NCBI RefSeq assembly: GCF_001046895.1
Contig: NZ_CAQI01000042.1
Span: 248,001 to 312,000, forward strand
Direction: 5' to 3'
DNA from: Pseudarthrobacter siccitolerans
GTDB taxonomy: Bacteria > Actinomycetota > Actinomycetes > Actinomycetales > Micrococcaceae
Length of the DNA: 64,000 nucleotides
In this document: positions 18,607 to 26,993 of the stretch, in pieces
Numbering within the stretch: position 1 is the stretch's first letter
Layout: every line of letters begins with the position of its first letter
Notes under the pieces: generated by a model
Seen by the model: the letters and a program-made list of their open reading frames with translations, nothing else
What the model was told of the DNA's origin: nothing
Database searches by the model: none
Made by a program: the position numbers and the translations under genes

Positions 18607-19836
18607 ATGGAATTCTCAACAGACGAGCGGACCGAGCTTCTGAAGAAGGAGCTCATCGACTTCATGTACGCGCATGTCTACCCGGCCGAAGCGGCATACC
18701 AGGAAGAGCTGGAACACCTCGAGAACCCTTACGCGTGGTCGGAGTCGCCTATCCTGCAGAAGTTGCGCGCCGAAGCGCGACGGCGTGGCCTTTGGAACCT
18801 GTTCCTGCCCGGCGAAGAGGGGGCAGGGCTGACAAACGTGCAGTACGCTCCGCTTGCCGAGATCACCGGGCGCAGCCGGATCCTTGCCCCGGCGGCCCTG
18901 AACTGTTCGGCTCCGGACACCGGCAACATGGAACTGTTGGCTGAGTTCGGCACGAAAGAGCAGAAGGATAAGTGGCTCACGCCGTTGCTCGAAGGTAGGA
19001 TACGTTCGGCCTTCGCCATGACGGAGCCCGCTGTTGCGTCCTCCGACGCCACCAACATTGAAACCAGCATCGTGCGTGATGGCGACGACTATGTCATCAA
19101 CGGTCGCAAATGGTTTATCACCGGGGCGATGAACCCCAACGCCAAGATTTTCATCGTGATGGGCAAGACCGATCCCACCGGTGAACGGCACCGCCAGCAG
19201 AGCCAGATCCTCGTGCCACGCGACACTCCCGGGGTCGAAGTCAAGCGGGCCATGAAAATCTTCGGCTACGAAGACCACTACAACGGTGGTCACGCTGAGA
19301 TCGTGTTCACCGATGTCAGGGTCCCGATCGAGAACATCATCGGCGGTGAGGGCGACGGTTTCGCGATCGCCCAGGCCAGGCTGGGCCCTGGCCGCATCCA
19401 TCACTGCATGCGTGCAATCGGCATGGCCGAGCGCGCCATCAAGATGATGTGCGAACGTGCCGACGAGCGCGTTGCCTTCGGCAAGCCGCTGAGCGAACAG
19501 GGCGTAATCCGTGACTGGATTGCCGAGTCCCGCGTCCGGGTAGAACAGTTGCGCCTGATGGTCCTCAAGACCGCCTGGCTCATGGATACGGTAGGCAACA
19601 AGGGCGCCCATACCGAGATCCAGGCCATCAAGATTGCCACGCCGTCGACTGTTGAATGGATCCTTGACAAAGCCATTCAAGTCCACGGCGCAGGCGGGCT
19701 GTCGCAGGACTTCTTCCTGGCCTCGGCGTTTGCCTATGCGCGCACCATCAGGTTCGCCGATGGCCCCGACGAAGTGCATAAAAACGCCCTGGCCCGCAAT
19801 GAGCTGAAGCGTCAGCGTGCCCGCCGCAACGCATAA
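18607..19836 (+). CDS. Acyl-CoA dehydrogenase, ACAD10/11 (LvaC) type, 409 aa
   Basis: Full-length acyl-CoA dehydrogenase with the FAD segment AMTEPAVASSDATN near residue 139, GRKWFITGA, and C-terminal QVHGAGGLSQD. The phrase ASSDATN is characteristic, to my knowledge, of the ACAD10/11-like group. In that group the enzyme works with a phosphotransferase to convert a 4-phosphoacyl-CoA to an enoyl-CoA. ATG follows the kinase stop directly, and AAGGAG is inside the kinase end. Confidence 0.9.
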   Translation: MEFSTDERTELLKKELIDFMYAHVYPAEAAYQEELEHLENPYAWSESPILQKLRAEARRRGLWNLFLPGEEGAGLTNVQYAPLAEITGRSRILAPAALNCSAPDTGNMELLAEFGTKEQKDKWLTPLLEGRIRSAFAMTEPAVASSDATNIETSIVRDGDDYVINGRKWFITGAMNPNAKIFIVMGKTDPTGERHRQQSQILVPRDTPGVEVKRAMKIFGYEDHYNGGHAEIVFTDVRVPIENIIGGEGDGFAIAQARLGPGRIHHCMRAIGMAERAIKMMCERADERVAFGKPLSEQGVIRDWIAESRVRVEQLRLMVLKTAWLMDTVGNKGAHTEIQAIKIATPSTVEWILDKAIQVHGAGGLSQDFFLASAFAYARTIRFADGPDEVHKNALARNELKRQRARRNA

Positions 19837-19863
19837 CGCCAGCCATATTTAAGGGTGGCCAAC

Positions 19864-19896
19864 GACCCCCTCACCACGATTATTGGTGAGGGGGTC
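19864..19896 (+). terminator. Hairpin after acyl-CoA dehydrogenase gene
   Basis: A perfect 13-bp inverted repeat (GACCCCCTCACCA and its complement) with a 7-base loop lies 27 bases after the stop. There is no U-tract, so it may be a terminator of the carboxylase operon or an mRNA-stabilising hairpin. Confidence 0.6.
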
Positions 19897-19942
19897 CTTG
19901 CCGTGTCCGGAGAGATCGAGGGTGCTGTCAGGTTCCGGGTAG

Positions 19943-19988
19943 AGCCACGTGGCTATCACCTTGATAAGTTTGTGAGATTGATTACAGT
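19943..19988 (+). promoter_or_regulatory. Candidate promoter and palindromic operator for the P450 operon
   Basis: The 12-bp palindrome AGCCACGTGGCT lies at 19943-19954, immediately upstream of TTGATA (19961-19966), which is 16 bases from TACAGT (19983-19988). This resembles a sigma-70-type promoter with an operator just upstream of -35. The reductase ATG is at 20014. Confidence 0.4.
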
Positions 19989-20013
19989 CATGCATTGCGC
20001 GGATGATCGTTAT

Positions 20014-21030
20014 ATGCCTACTACTTCCCCTTCGCTTGCGGCCGACGCTTCGTCGGCTTCCAAACCCGCTGCCGGTCACCCTGGGATCCAGTCCCTCCGG
20101 GTCGCGCGGAAGGACGTCATCGCCGACGGCGTCGTGCGGTTGCGCCTCGAGGAACCACACAACGGCCGCGTGCCTGACTGGACGCCGGGCTCACACATCG
20201 AACTGGTGCTCCCGACCGCGGACGCCGGAGCTCTCTCGCGCCACTATTCACTGTGCGGGGACCGCTGGGACGCACACGCCTACGAGGTGGCAGTGCTGAA
20301 TGAACCGAACTCAAAGGGCGGCTCGCGCTACATCCATGACGGGCTCGCCGTCGGGGACATGCTCACTGTGGGAACCCCCCGTAATAACTTCCACCTGACT
20401 CAGGCGACCCGCTACGAATTCATTGCCGGCGGCATCGGGATCACCCCGATCATGACGATGATCGCCGCCGCCGAACAGCTGGGCATCGACTGGCACCTGC
20501 ACTACGGTGGCCGCACGCGTGCCTCAATGGCCTTCCTCTACGAGTTGGCCCAGTACGGCGACAAGGTCACCATCTGGCCCCAGGATGAGCTGGGCCACCT
20601 GAACCTCAGCTTCCTGAACGAACCCGTTGACGGGGGACGGGTCTACTGCTGCGGGCCGGAGCCGCTCTTGAACGCTGTAGCCGCTGCCGCAGCCGTCTGG
20701 CCGTCCTGGGCGGTGCGCTTCGAACGCTTCGTTCCCGCAACCCTGCCGGCCCCGGTGCGGACCGAACCGTTCGAACTCGAACTGGCGCTCTCCAAACGGT
20801 GTATCACAGTCGGGACCGATGAAACCGTGCTTTCGGCCTTGAGCGACGCTGGCGTCCCCGTGCTCTCCTCGTGCAACGAAGGCGTGTGCGGCACCTGCGA
20901 GGTCAGCGTCCTGCGGGGTACCCCGGAGCACCGCGACTCGCTCCTCAATGACGCGGAGCGCGCCAAGAACGACCGAATGTTTGTCTGTGTCTCACGCGCG
21001 ATCACCGATCGCCTCGTGCTGGATCTTTAG
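20014..21030 (+). CDS. PDR/VanB-type oxidoreductase with [2Fe-2S] domain, 338 aa
   Basis: Flavin reductase of the phthalate dioxygenase reductase family. Flavin-binding SRHYSLCG is near residue 75, an NAD-binding segment with GGIGITPIMTMI follows, and a C-terminal plant-type ferredoxin domain has SSCNEGVCGTCEV and a late cysteine in MFVCVS. It passes electrons from NAD(P)H to an oxygenase, almost certainly the P450 encoded 11 bases downstream. ATG 20014 is chosen because upstream in-frame residues run through the terminator hairpin. Confidence 0.9.
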   Translation: MPTTSPSLAADASSASKPAAGHPGIQSLRVARKDVIADGVVRLRLEEPHNGRVPDWTPGSHIELVLPTADAGALSRHYSLCGDRWDAHAYEVAVLNEPNSKGGSRYIHDGLAVGDMLTVGTPRNNFHLTQATRYEFIAGGIGITPIMTMIAAAEQLGIDWHLHYGGRTRASMAFLYELAQYGDKVTIWPQDELGHLNLSFLNEPVDGGRVYCCGPEPLLNAVAAAAAVWPSWAVRFERFVPATLPAPVRTEPFELELALSKRCITVGTDETVLSALSDAGVPVLSSCNEGVCGTCEVSVLRGTPEHRDSLLNDAERAKNDRMFVCVSRAITDRLVLDL

Positions 21031-21041
21031 GAGCTACCCCC

Positions 21042-22256
21042 ATGTCGACAGCGAAGTGCCCCGTTAACCACGGAACCATCCCGGTCCTCGACGATGACCC
21101 GTTCTCGCCGGAAATCCTGGAGAATCCCCTGCCGTTCCAGGAGCGCCTGCGCGAGGCGGGCGCCGTGGCGTTCTTGTCCAAGTACAACGCGTACGCGATC
21201 GGACGCTATGCCGACCTTTCGGCCGCCGTCGCGAACTGGCAGGAACTCACCTCAGGTTCCGGCGTGGGCCTCAACGAGCCCTGGCGGGCCCGCGGCCTGC
21301 TGCAAATGGACCCGCCGCAGCACGATGCACCACGCGAGGTGCTCCAGGAAATCATGTCCTCCAGGGTCCTGCGGTCCATGAAGGACGGCTGCAAGGAACT
21401 GGCCGGCGGTATCCTCGATGGACTGCTGGCCGGCTCCACCCCTGGCGGAACGGTGGAGGTCGACGGCCACCGCGACATCGGCTCGCAGCTTCCGGTGAGC
21501 TTCTTCCCCGAGGCCTCCGGCATCTCCGAGGAGGGCCGAGAAAACCTGGTGCCGTACGCCGACCACATCTTCAATGCGCTCGGTCCCGACAACGAGCTCG
21601 TGGAGCAGGGCAGGTGCAAGGCAGCTGAATACACCGAGTGGGCAACCGCCAAGTGCCAGCGCGACGCCTTGAAGCCCGCGGGCTTCGGCGCCGACATCTG
21701 GGCCGCCGCCGACCGCGGCGACATCCTGCACGAACAGGCCCCGCTGCTGACCCGCTCACTGCTCTCGGCCGGCGTGGACACCACCGTCTACGGGATCTCC
21801 GGCATGCTCTATGCCTTTGCCTCCAACCCGGAGCAGTGGGAAGCACTGCGCAGAAACCCCAACCTTGCCCGCGTTGCCTTCGACGAATCATTGCGCTGGG
21901 AATCCCCGGTCCAGCAGATCTTCCGCAAGACCTCAAGTGATGTCACCATCGGCGGCAGCACCATCCCCGAAGCCAGCAGGGTCATGCTGTGCTTCGCGGC
22001 GGCAAACCGCGATCCGCGCCGCTGGGAAAACCCGGATAAGTTCGACCTCTCCCGCGACCCGTCCGGGCACCTGTCCTTTGGCATGGGCATCCACCAGTGC
22101 GTGGGCCAGCACGCGGCCCGCCTCCAGGCGGCATCATTGCTCGAACAACTCGTGCCCCGGGTCAAGGCCATCGAACTGTCCTCGGCGATTGAACGCCACC
22201 ACAACAACACCCTTCGTGGCTGGGATTCTTTGCCCCTGCGGTTGACGCTCGCTTAA
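21042..22256 (+). CDS. Cytochrome P450, 404 aa, CYP199-like
   Basis: Complete bacterial P450: I-helix AGVDTT at 243-248, K-helix ESLR at 282-285, and heme-binding FGMGIHQCVG with ligand Cys353. The overall look resembles CYP199-type aromatic acid monooxygenases, though this is tentative. AGGAG overlaps the reductase stop. With the PDR-type reductase it would form a two-component hydroxylase or O-demethylase. It may start the pathway by making an alcohol that an SDR oxidises to the ketone used by the BVMO. Confidence 0.92.
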   Translation: MSTAKCPVNHGTIPVLDDDPFSPEILENPLPFQERLREAGAVAFLSKYNAYAIGRYADLSAAVANWQELTSGSGVGLNEPWRARGLLQMDPPQHDAPREVLQEIMSSRVLRSMKDGCKELAGGILDGLLAGSTPGGTVEVDGHRDIGSQLPVSFFPEASGISEEGRENLVPYADHIFNALGPDNELVEQGRCKAAEYTEWATAKCQRDALKPAGFGADIWAAADRGDILHEQAPLLTRSLLSAGVDTTVYGISGMLYAFASNPEQWEALRRNPNLARVAFDESLRWESPVQQIFRKTSSDVTIGGSTIPEASRVMLCFAAANRDPRRWENPDKFDLSRDPSGHLSFGMGIHQCVGQHAARLQAASLLEQLVPRVKAIELSSAIERHHNNTLRGWDSLPLRLTLA

Positions 22257-22312
22257 GCCGGAGACAGGCAGGGCCATTCCGGCCTGATTCTCGACTTGGC
22301 CACGCCCGTCCG

Positions 22313-22337
22313 CGCCCGGCGGCGATGCCGCCGGGCG
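22313..22337 (+). terminator. GC-rich hairpin downstream of P450 gene
   Basis: Perfect 11-bp inverted repeat CGCCCGGCGGC / GCCGCCGGGCG with a GAT loop, 57 bases after the P450 stop and before the biotin operon. No U-tract follows, but position and strength suggest a terminator. Confidence 0.6.
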
Positions 22338-22446
22338 AAATAAACTGCCGGCCGTTCTTGTAGGGACCGAACAAAACCATGCCATCAGCCGGAAACTACT
22401 GTCACCGGTGAGGCATATCCACGAAGCTCAGCGCATAAGGACATCA

Positions 22447-23472
22447 ATGACGATTCAGGCATCTCCCGCGACCACCAGCTACACCATTCTCGACACCGCC
22501 CGCCGGCAGGTCCTCGAAGAGGGTACCGGCCTCACCGAGGATCAGCTTGTCGAAGTGCTCCGCCTGCCCGACGAGGCCCTGCCCGCCGCCCTCCAGCTGG
22601 CCCATGAAGTCCGGCTCAGGCACTGCGGCGAGGACGTGGAGGTGGAAGGCATCATCTCCATCAAGACCGGCGGCTGCCCCGAAGACTGCCACTTCTGCAG
22701 CCAGTCCGGCCTTTTCGACTCCCCTGTCCGCGGCGTCTGGCTCGACATCCCGGAACTGGTCAAGGCCGCCAAGGAAACTGCCGCCACCGGTGCCACCGAG
22801 TTCTGCATCGTCGCCGCCGTCCGCGGTCCGGACATCAAGCTCATGAACCAGATCAAGTTCGCGATCGACCGCATCAACGAAGCCGTGGAGATCAATATCG
22901 CCTGCTCGTTGGGCATGCTTACCCAGCGGCAGGTGGACCAGCTGGCCGAGTGGGGTGTGCACCGGTACAACCACAACCTCGAGACGGCGCGCAGCTACTT
23001 CCCCGAGGTCGTCACCACGCACAGCTACGAAGAACGCCTGGACACCTGCAACATGGTCAAGGCCGCCGGCATGGAACTGTGCTGCGGCGCCCTGATCGGC
23101 ATGGGCGAGACCTTGGAGCAGCGGGCGGAGCTCGCCGCTCAGCTGGCCGCCCTCGAGCCCCACGAAGTTCCGCTGAACTTTCTTAATCCGCGCCCCGGGA
23201 CCCCGCTGGAGAACCAGGGCATCATGGACGGCAAGGACGCCCTCCGCGCGATCGCCGCGTTCCGCCTGGCTATGCCCCGCACCGTGCTGCGCTATGCCGG
23301 CGGCCGGGAGTTGACCCTGGGCGACCTCGGCACCCGGGAGGGCCTGATGGGCGGCATCAACGCAGTCATCGTGGGTAACTACCTCACCACGCTGGGCCGC
23401 CCCGCGAACGCTGACCTCAACCTCCTTGTCGAGCTGAACATGCCCATCAAGGAACTCCAGAAGACGCTATGA
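22447..23472 (+). CDS. bioB: Biotin synthase BioB, 341 aa
   Basis: Radical SAM enzyme that inserts sulfur into dethiobiotin. The [4Fe-4S] motif CPEDCHFC uses Cys77, 81 and 84; later landmarks are YNHNLETA and [14 protein letters not shown] 22447 follows AAGGA. First gene of an operon in which each following start overlaps the preceding stop, so the whole set is translationally coupled. The gene overlaps bsaP by four bases. Confidence 0.97.
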   Translation: MTIQASPATTSYTILDTARRQVLEEGTGLTEDQLVEVLRLPDEALPAALQLAHEVRLRHCGEDVEVEGIISIKTGGCPEDCHFCSQSGLFDSPVRGVWLDIPELVKAAKETAATGATEFCIVAAVRGPDIKLMNQIKFAIDRINEAVEINIACSLGMLTQRQVDQLAEWGVHRYNHNLETARSYFPEVVTTHSYEERLDTCNMVKAAGMELCCGALIGMGETLEQRAELAAQLAALEPHEVPLNFLNPRPGTPLENQGIMDGKDALRAIAAFRLAMPRTVLRYAGGRELTLGDLGTREGLMGGINAVIVGNYLTTLGRPANADLNLLVELNMPIKELQKTL

Positions 23473-23762
23473 TTCCCACCCGCCCCCGAACCTCGCAAGT
23501 CCCCACCGGCTCCCAGCCAGGGGACCCTGCGGGCGTGGCCCCAGTTTCCACGAGCACCACCACCGCCAAGTTTTGCGGGCACTGCGGTGAGCCGTCCGAC
23601 AGCGGCACCGGCCCGACATCGGAGGTTCACCGGCGCTGCGGCGAACTCCTCGCAATGGAGCCGCCGCGCTACTGCCCCGCCTGCCGGCGCCGGATGAAGG
23701 TCCAGGTGACGCCGCTGGGCTGGTCGGGCCAGTGCGCCCGCCACGGGGTGCTCGAACCATGA
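23469..23762 (+). CDS. bsaP: Biotin synthase auxiliary protein BsaP, 97 aa
   Basis: Small cysteine-rich protein with CGHC at 36-39, Cys57, CPAC at 69-72 and Cys89, directly after bioB and coupled to it by ATGA. This matches the actinobacterial BsaP family (for example the gene after bioB in mycobacteria), described as an iron-sulfur protein that supports BioB turnover. About the first 30 residues are Pro/Ser/Thr-rich and likely disordered, so an internal start is possible. The six cysteines fit metal or cluster binding. Confidence 0.82.
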   Translation: MIPTRPRTSQVPTGSQPGDPAGVAPVSTSTTTAKFCGHCGEPSDSGTGPTSEVHRRCGELLAMEPPRYCPACRRRMKVQVTPLGWSGQCARHGVLEP

Positions 23763-25138
23763 CGGACGCGGCGCAGCCGGGCCTGATCGGGCGGGACCGC
23801 GGACGGTTGTGGCATCCGTACGCGCCGGCGTCCCCGGACCTTCAGTTGTGGGAGGTGGAGACGGCCGAGGGGGTGCGTTTGCGGCTTCGGAGCGAGGACG
23901 GCACACGTCATGACGTGGTGGATGCGATGTCCTCGTGGTGGTCGGTGATCCACGGTTACCGCCACCCGGTGCTGGACTCAGCTGCCAGGGGGCAGCTGGA
24001 TCGTTTCAGCCATGTGATGTTCGGAGGCCTCACACATGCCCCGGCGGTGGAACTCGCAGAGCGGCTGGTGGACATGGTTTCCGCAGCCTCGGGACAGCCG
24101 GGACTGGAGCGGGTGTTCCTCGCTGACTCAGGTTCGGTGTCCGTGGAAGTGGCGCTGAAGCTGGCGGTGCAGTTCCAGACCGCGTCCGGGCGTCCGCGGA
24201 GGCAGCGCTTCCTGAGCATCCGCGGCGGGTACCACGGAGACACGTTCGCGGCGATGGGTGTCTGCGATCCGGTGGACGGCATGCACTCCGCGTTCCCGGG
24301 GCTGCTGGCCGGCAACGTGTTTGCGCCGCGTCCCCCGGCAGCGGCGTCTGCGACCCCGGAAACCGTGCTGGCGTGGGCAGCCGGGGTCGGGGACATCGCG
24401 GCTGCGCACTCCGGCGAACTGGCCGCGATCATCGTCGAACCGGTCCTTCAGGGGGCCGGCGGCATGCACGTCTACCCGGCCGAATGCCTGACAGTGTTGC
24501 GGCAGATCGCCGACCGGCACGGTATGTTGCTCATCTTCGATGAGGTCGCCACCGGCTTCGGGCGCACCGGCGAGCTGTTCGCGGCCGATCATGCCGGCGT
24601 CGTACCGGACATCATGTGCGTGGGCAAGGCACTGACCGGCGGGTACCTGACGCTGGCCGCCACGCTCTGCACCGCTGAGGTGGCCGCGACAGTGTCCAGC
24701 GGCAGCGCCGGCGCCCTGCTGCACGGCCCCACTTTCATGGGCAACCCCCTGGCATGTGCCGTCGCCAACGCCAGCCTCGACATCATCGGCGACGGCGGCT
24801 GGCAGGCCGACGTTGCCCGGATCAACGCCGACCTGGTTTCCGGGCTCGCCCCCGCCCTGGAACTTGCGGCCGTCCGGGAGGTCCGCACCATCGGCGCCGT
24901 CGGAGTCATCGAGCTGCACGACGCCGTCGACGTTCCGGCGGTCACCGCCGCGGCGATCCGCCACGGGGTCTGGGTCCGGCCGTTCCGGAACCTCGTCTAC
25001 ACCATGCCCCCGTACATCAGCACCACGGTGGATGTTGACCGAATCACCGCGGGAATGACGGCGGCCGTTGCCGAAGTCCACGAGCGCGTCCCCGCATGGC
25101 AGCGCGTCGCAACAGGATCCGCAGGTACGGCAGCATGA
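23759..25138 (+). CDS. bioA: Adenosylmethionine-8-amino-7-oxononanoate aminotransferase BioA, 459 aa
   Basis: PLP-dependent class III aminotransferase converting KAPA to DAPA with S-adenosylmethionine as amino donor. WHPYA at the N-terminus, MSSWWSVIHGY, IFDEVATGFGRTG and the PLP lysine in CVGKALTGGYL are present. ATG at 23759 overlaps the bsaP stop (ATGA). Confidence 0.96.
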   Translation: MTDAAQPGLIGRDRGRLWHPYAPASPDLQLWEVETAEGVRLRLRSEDGTRHDVVDAMSSWWSVIHGYRHPVLDSAARGQLDRFSHVMFGGLTHAPAVELAERLVDMVSAASGQPGLERVFLADSGSVSVEVALKLAVQFQTASGRPRRQRFLSIRGGYHGDTFAAMGVCDPVDGMHSAFPGLLAGNVFAPRPPAAASATPETVLAWAAGVGDIAAAHSGELAAIIVEPVLQGAGGMHVYPAECLTVLRQIADRHGMLLIFDEVATGFGRTGELFAADHAGVVPDIMCVGKALTGGYLTLAATLCTAEVAATVSSGSAGALLHGPTFMGNPLACAVANASLDIIGDGGWQADVARINADLVSGLAPALELAAVREVRTIGAVGVIELHDAVDVPAVTAAAIRHGVWVRPFRNLVYTMPPYISTTVDVDRITAGMTAAVAEVHERVPAWQRVATGSAGTAA

Positions 25139-26319
25139 GCGGCTCGATGACGCAGTGGCTTGAGCGGCAGGCCGCGGTCCGGGACCGCCGGGGCCTTGTC
25201 CGCCGCCCGCTCGCCCGCGCCGCGGACGAACAGTTCATCGACCTTGCGAGCAACGACTACCTTGGACTTGCCGCAGACCCCCGGGTTGCCGGGGCTGCTG
25301 CGGCGGCCGCGTTGGAGTGGGGCGTGGGTGCCACGTCCTCGCGCCTGGTGGCCGGGACAACGCGGCTGCATCTGGACCTGGAGCAGGAATTGGCCACTCT
25401 GGCCGGGATGGAGACGGCGCTGGTTTTCTCCTCCGGGTATCTGGCCAATATGGGTGTGATTACGGCGCTCGGCGGCCCCGGGACCCTGATCGTCGCGGAC
25501 GGGCACTGCCATGCCTCGATGATCGACGGATTCCGGCTCAGCCGCTCTCGCACCGAATCGTTCACCCACAACAGCGTGGCGGAGGCCGGCCGCCTGCTCG
25601 CCCGCCGTCCGGAGCCGCGCGCGCTGATCGCCGTCGAGTCCGTCTACAGCGTCCTGGGTGACGAAGCCCCGCTCGCCGAACTCCTCGGCCTGGCCGAGCG
25701 GCACGACGCCGTGCTGCTCATCGATGAGGCCCACAGCCTCGGCGTCACGGGCACCGGCACCTCCCAGGGCCACGGCTCGGTGGCAGGGACATCCCTCGCC
25801 GGGCATCCGAACGTGATCGTGACCGTGACGCTGTCCAAATCCCTGGGCAGTCAGGGCGGAGCGGTTCTGGGCTCCGCCCTGCTGCGCGAACACCTCCTCA
25901 ACCGGGCCCGCAGCTTCATCTTCGACACCGGACTGGCCCCCGCCTCCGCCGCCGCGGCTCTCGCCGCGGTGCGGATCATCCGGGACGAGCCGTGGCGGTC
26001 CGGAGCCGTCCACAGCAACGCTGCGGCACTTGCCGCCGGACTTGCCTCGGTGAGTGCAGCCCGCGGCGCCGCCTTCGGCCGGCCCGCCGTCGAGCAAGCA
26101 GCAGGGGCCGTGCAGTCGATCGCCATGCCGTCCGCAGAAGCTGCCCTGGCAGCAGCGCGGGCAGCGCACTCAGCGGGTGTCCGGATCGGCTGCTTCCGCC
26201 CGCCGTCCGTGCCGGACGGAATTTCCCGGTTGCGGCTCACCGCCCGCGCCACCCTTGCCCCCGAGGAAATCGAAGACAGCTGCGCAGTGCTGCGCGGCAT
26301 TTTGGAGGAACTTCCATGA
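25135..26319 (+). CDS. bioF: 8-amino-7-oxononanoate synthase BioF, 394 aa
   Basis: Alpha-oxoamine synthase that condenses a pimeloyl thioester with alanine. Landmarks are SNDYLGLAADPRV, SSRLVAGTTRLH, LLIDEAHSLGVTG and the PLP lysine in TLSKSLGSQGGAV. ATG 25135 overlaps the bioA stop (ATGA); ATG 25147 is an alternative. It is the entry enzyme of the late biotin pathway here. No bioC or bioH is visible in the window, so the pimeloyl source is open. Confidence 0.95.
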   Translation: MSGSMTQWLERQAAVRDRRGLVRRPLARAADEQFIDLASNDYLGLAADPRVAGAAAAAALEWGVGATSSRLVAGTTRLHLDLEQELATLAGMETALVFSSGYLANMGVITALGGPGTLIVADGHCHASMIDGFRLSRSRTESFTHNSVAEAGRLLARRPEPRALIAVESVYSVLGDEAPLAELLGLAERHDAVLLIDEAHSLGVTGTGTSQGHGSVAGTSLAGHPNVIVTVTLSKSLGSQGGAVLGSALLREHLLNRARSFIFDTGLAPASAAAALAAVRIIRDEPWRSGAVHSNAAALAAGLASVSAARGAAFGRPAVEQAAGAVQSIAMPSAEAALAAARAAHSAGVRIGCFRPPSVPDGISRLRLTARATLAPEEIEDSCAVLRGILEELP

Positions 26320-26993
26320 ACCTGCCCGGCATCATCCTGGTCACCGGAACGGACACCGGCGTCGGCAAGACCGTCACGACGGCGGCCCTCGCGGCCGTCC
26401 TGCACAGAATGGGGCGCCGTGTCGCGGTATATAAACCATGCCAGTCGGGAGCCGTTGACGGCGATTCCGATGCGGCCGAAGTCGTCCGGCTCGCCGGTGC
26501 CGTGACGGTAGAAACGGGTGTCGTTCTGCAGCAGCCGCTGGCGCCCGTCGCAGCTGCCGCTGCCGACGGTTTGCCGCTTCCTCCTGTTGCTGCACATGCT
26601 GCGAGAGTCCGTGAGCTGGCCGCCTCACACCACCATGTCCTGGTGGAGGGCGCAGGCGGCCTTTTGGTGGAACTGGATTCCGACGGCGGCACGCTGGCAA
26701 GCCTCGGATCGCTCCTTGCCGCAGCATTTGTGCTCGTGGCCCGGCCGGCCCTCGGCACCCTCAACCACACGGCCCTGACCCTCGAAGCCCTGGCCGCGCG
26801 GGAGCTTCCGGTGCTTGGCGTGGTGCTTGGAAGCTGGCCCGTCAGCCCGGGATTGGTGCACCATAGCAACCGGCAGGTGCTCGGGTCGCTGCCGGTGCCG
26901 TTGCTCGGCGCCCTTCCCGAGCAGGCCTCGGGACTGTCGCCGGCTGATTTCTGTGCCGGGGCGGCTGCCTGGCTGAACGGGCTGCCGGCATGA
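26316..26993 (+). CDS. bioD: Dethiobiotin synthetase BioD, 225 aa
   Basis: ATP-dependent carboxylase that closes the ureido ring of dethiobiotin. P-loop GTDTGVGKT is at residues 10-18, followed by YKPCQSG and VEGAGGLLVEL. ATG 26316 overlaps the bioF stop (ATGA) and has GGAGGAA just upstream inside bioF. The stop overlaps the start of the P450-like gene. Confidence 0.96.
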   Translation: MNLPGIILVTGTDTGVGKTVTTAALAAVLHRMGRRVAVYKPCQSGAVDGDSDAAEVVRLAGAVTVETGVVLQQPLAPVAAAAADGLPLPPVAAHAARVRELAASHHHVLVEGAGGLLVELDSDGGTLASLGSLLAAAFVLVARPALGTLNHTALTLEALAARELPVLGVVLGSWPVSPGLVHHSNRQVLGSLPVPLLGALPEQASGLSPADFCAGAAAWLNGLPA

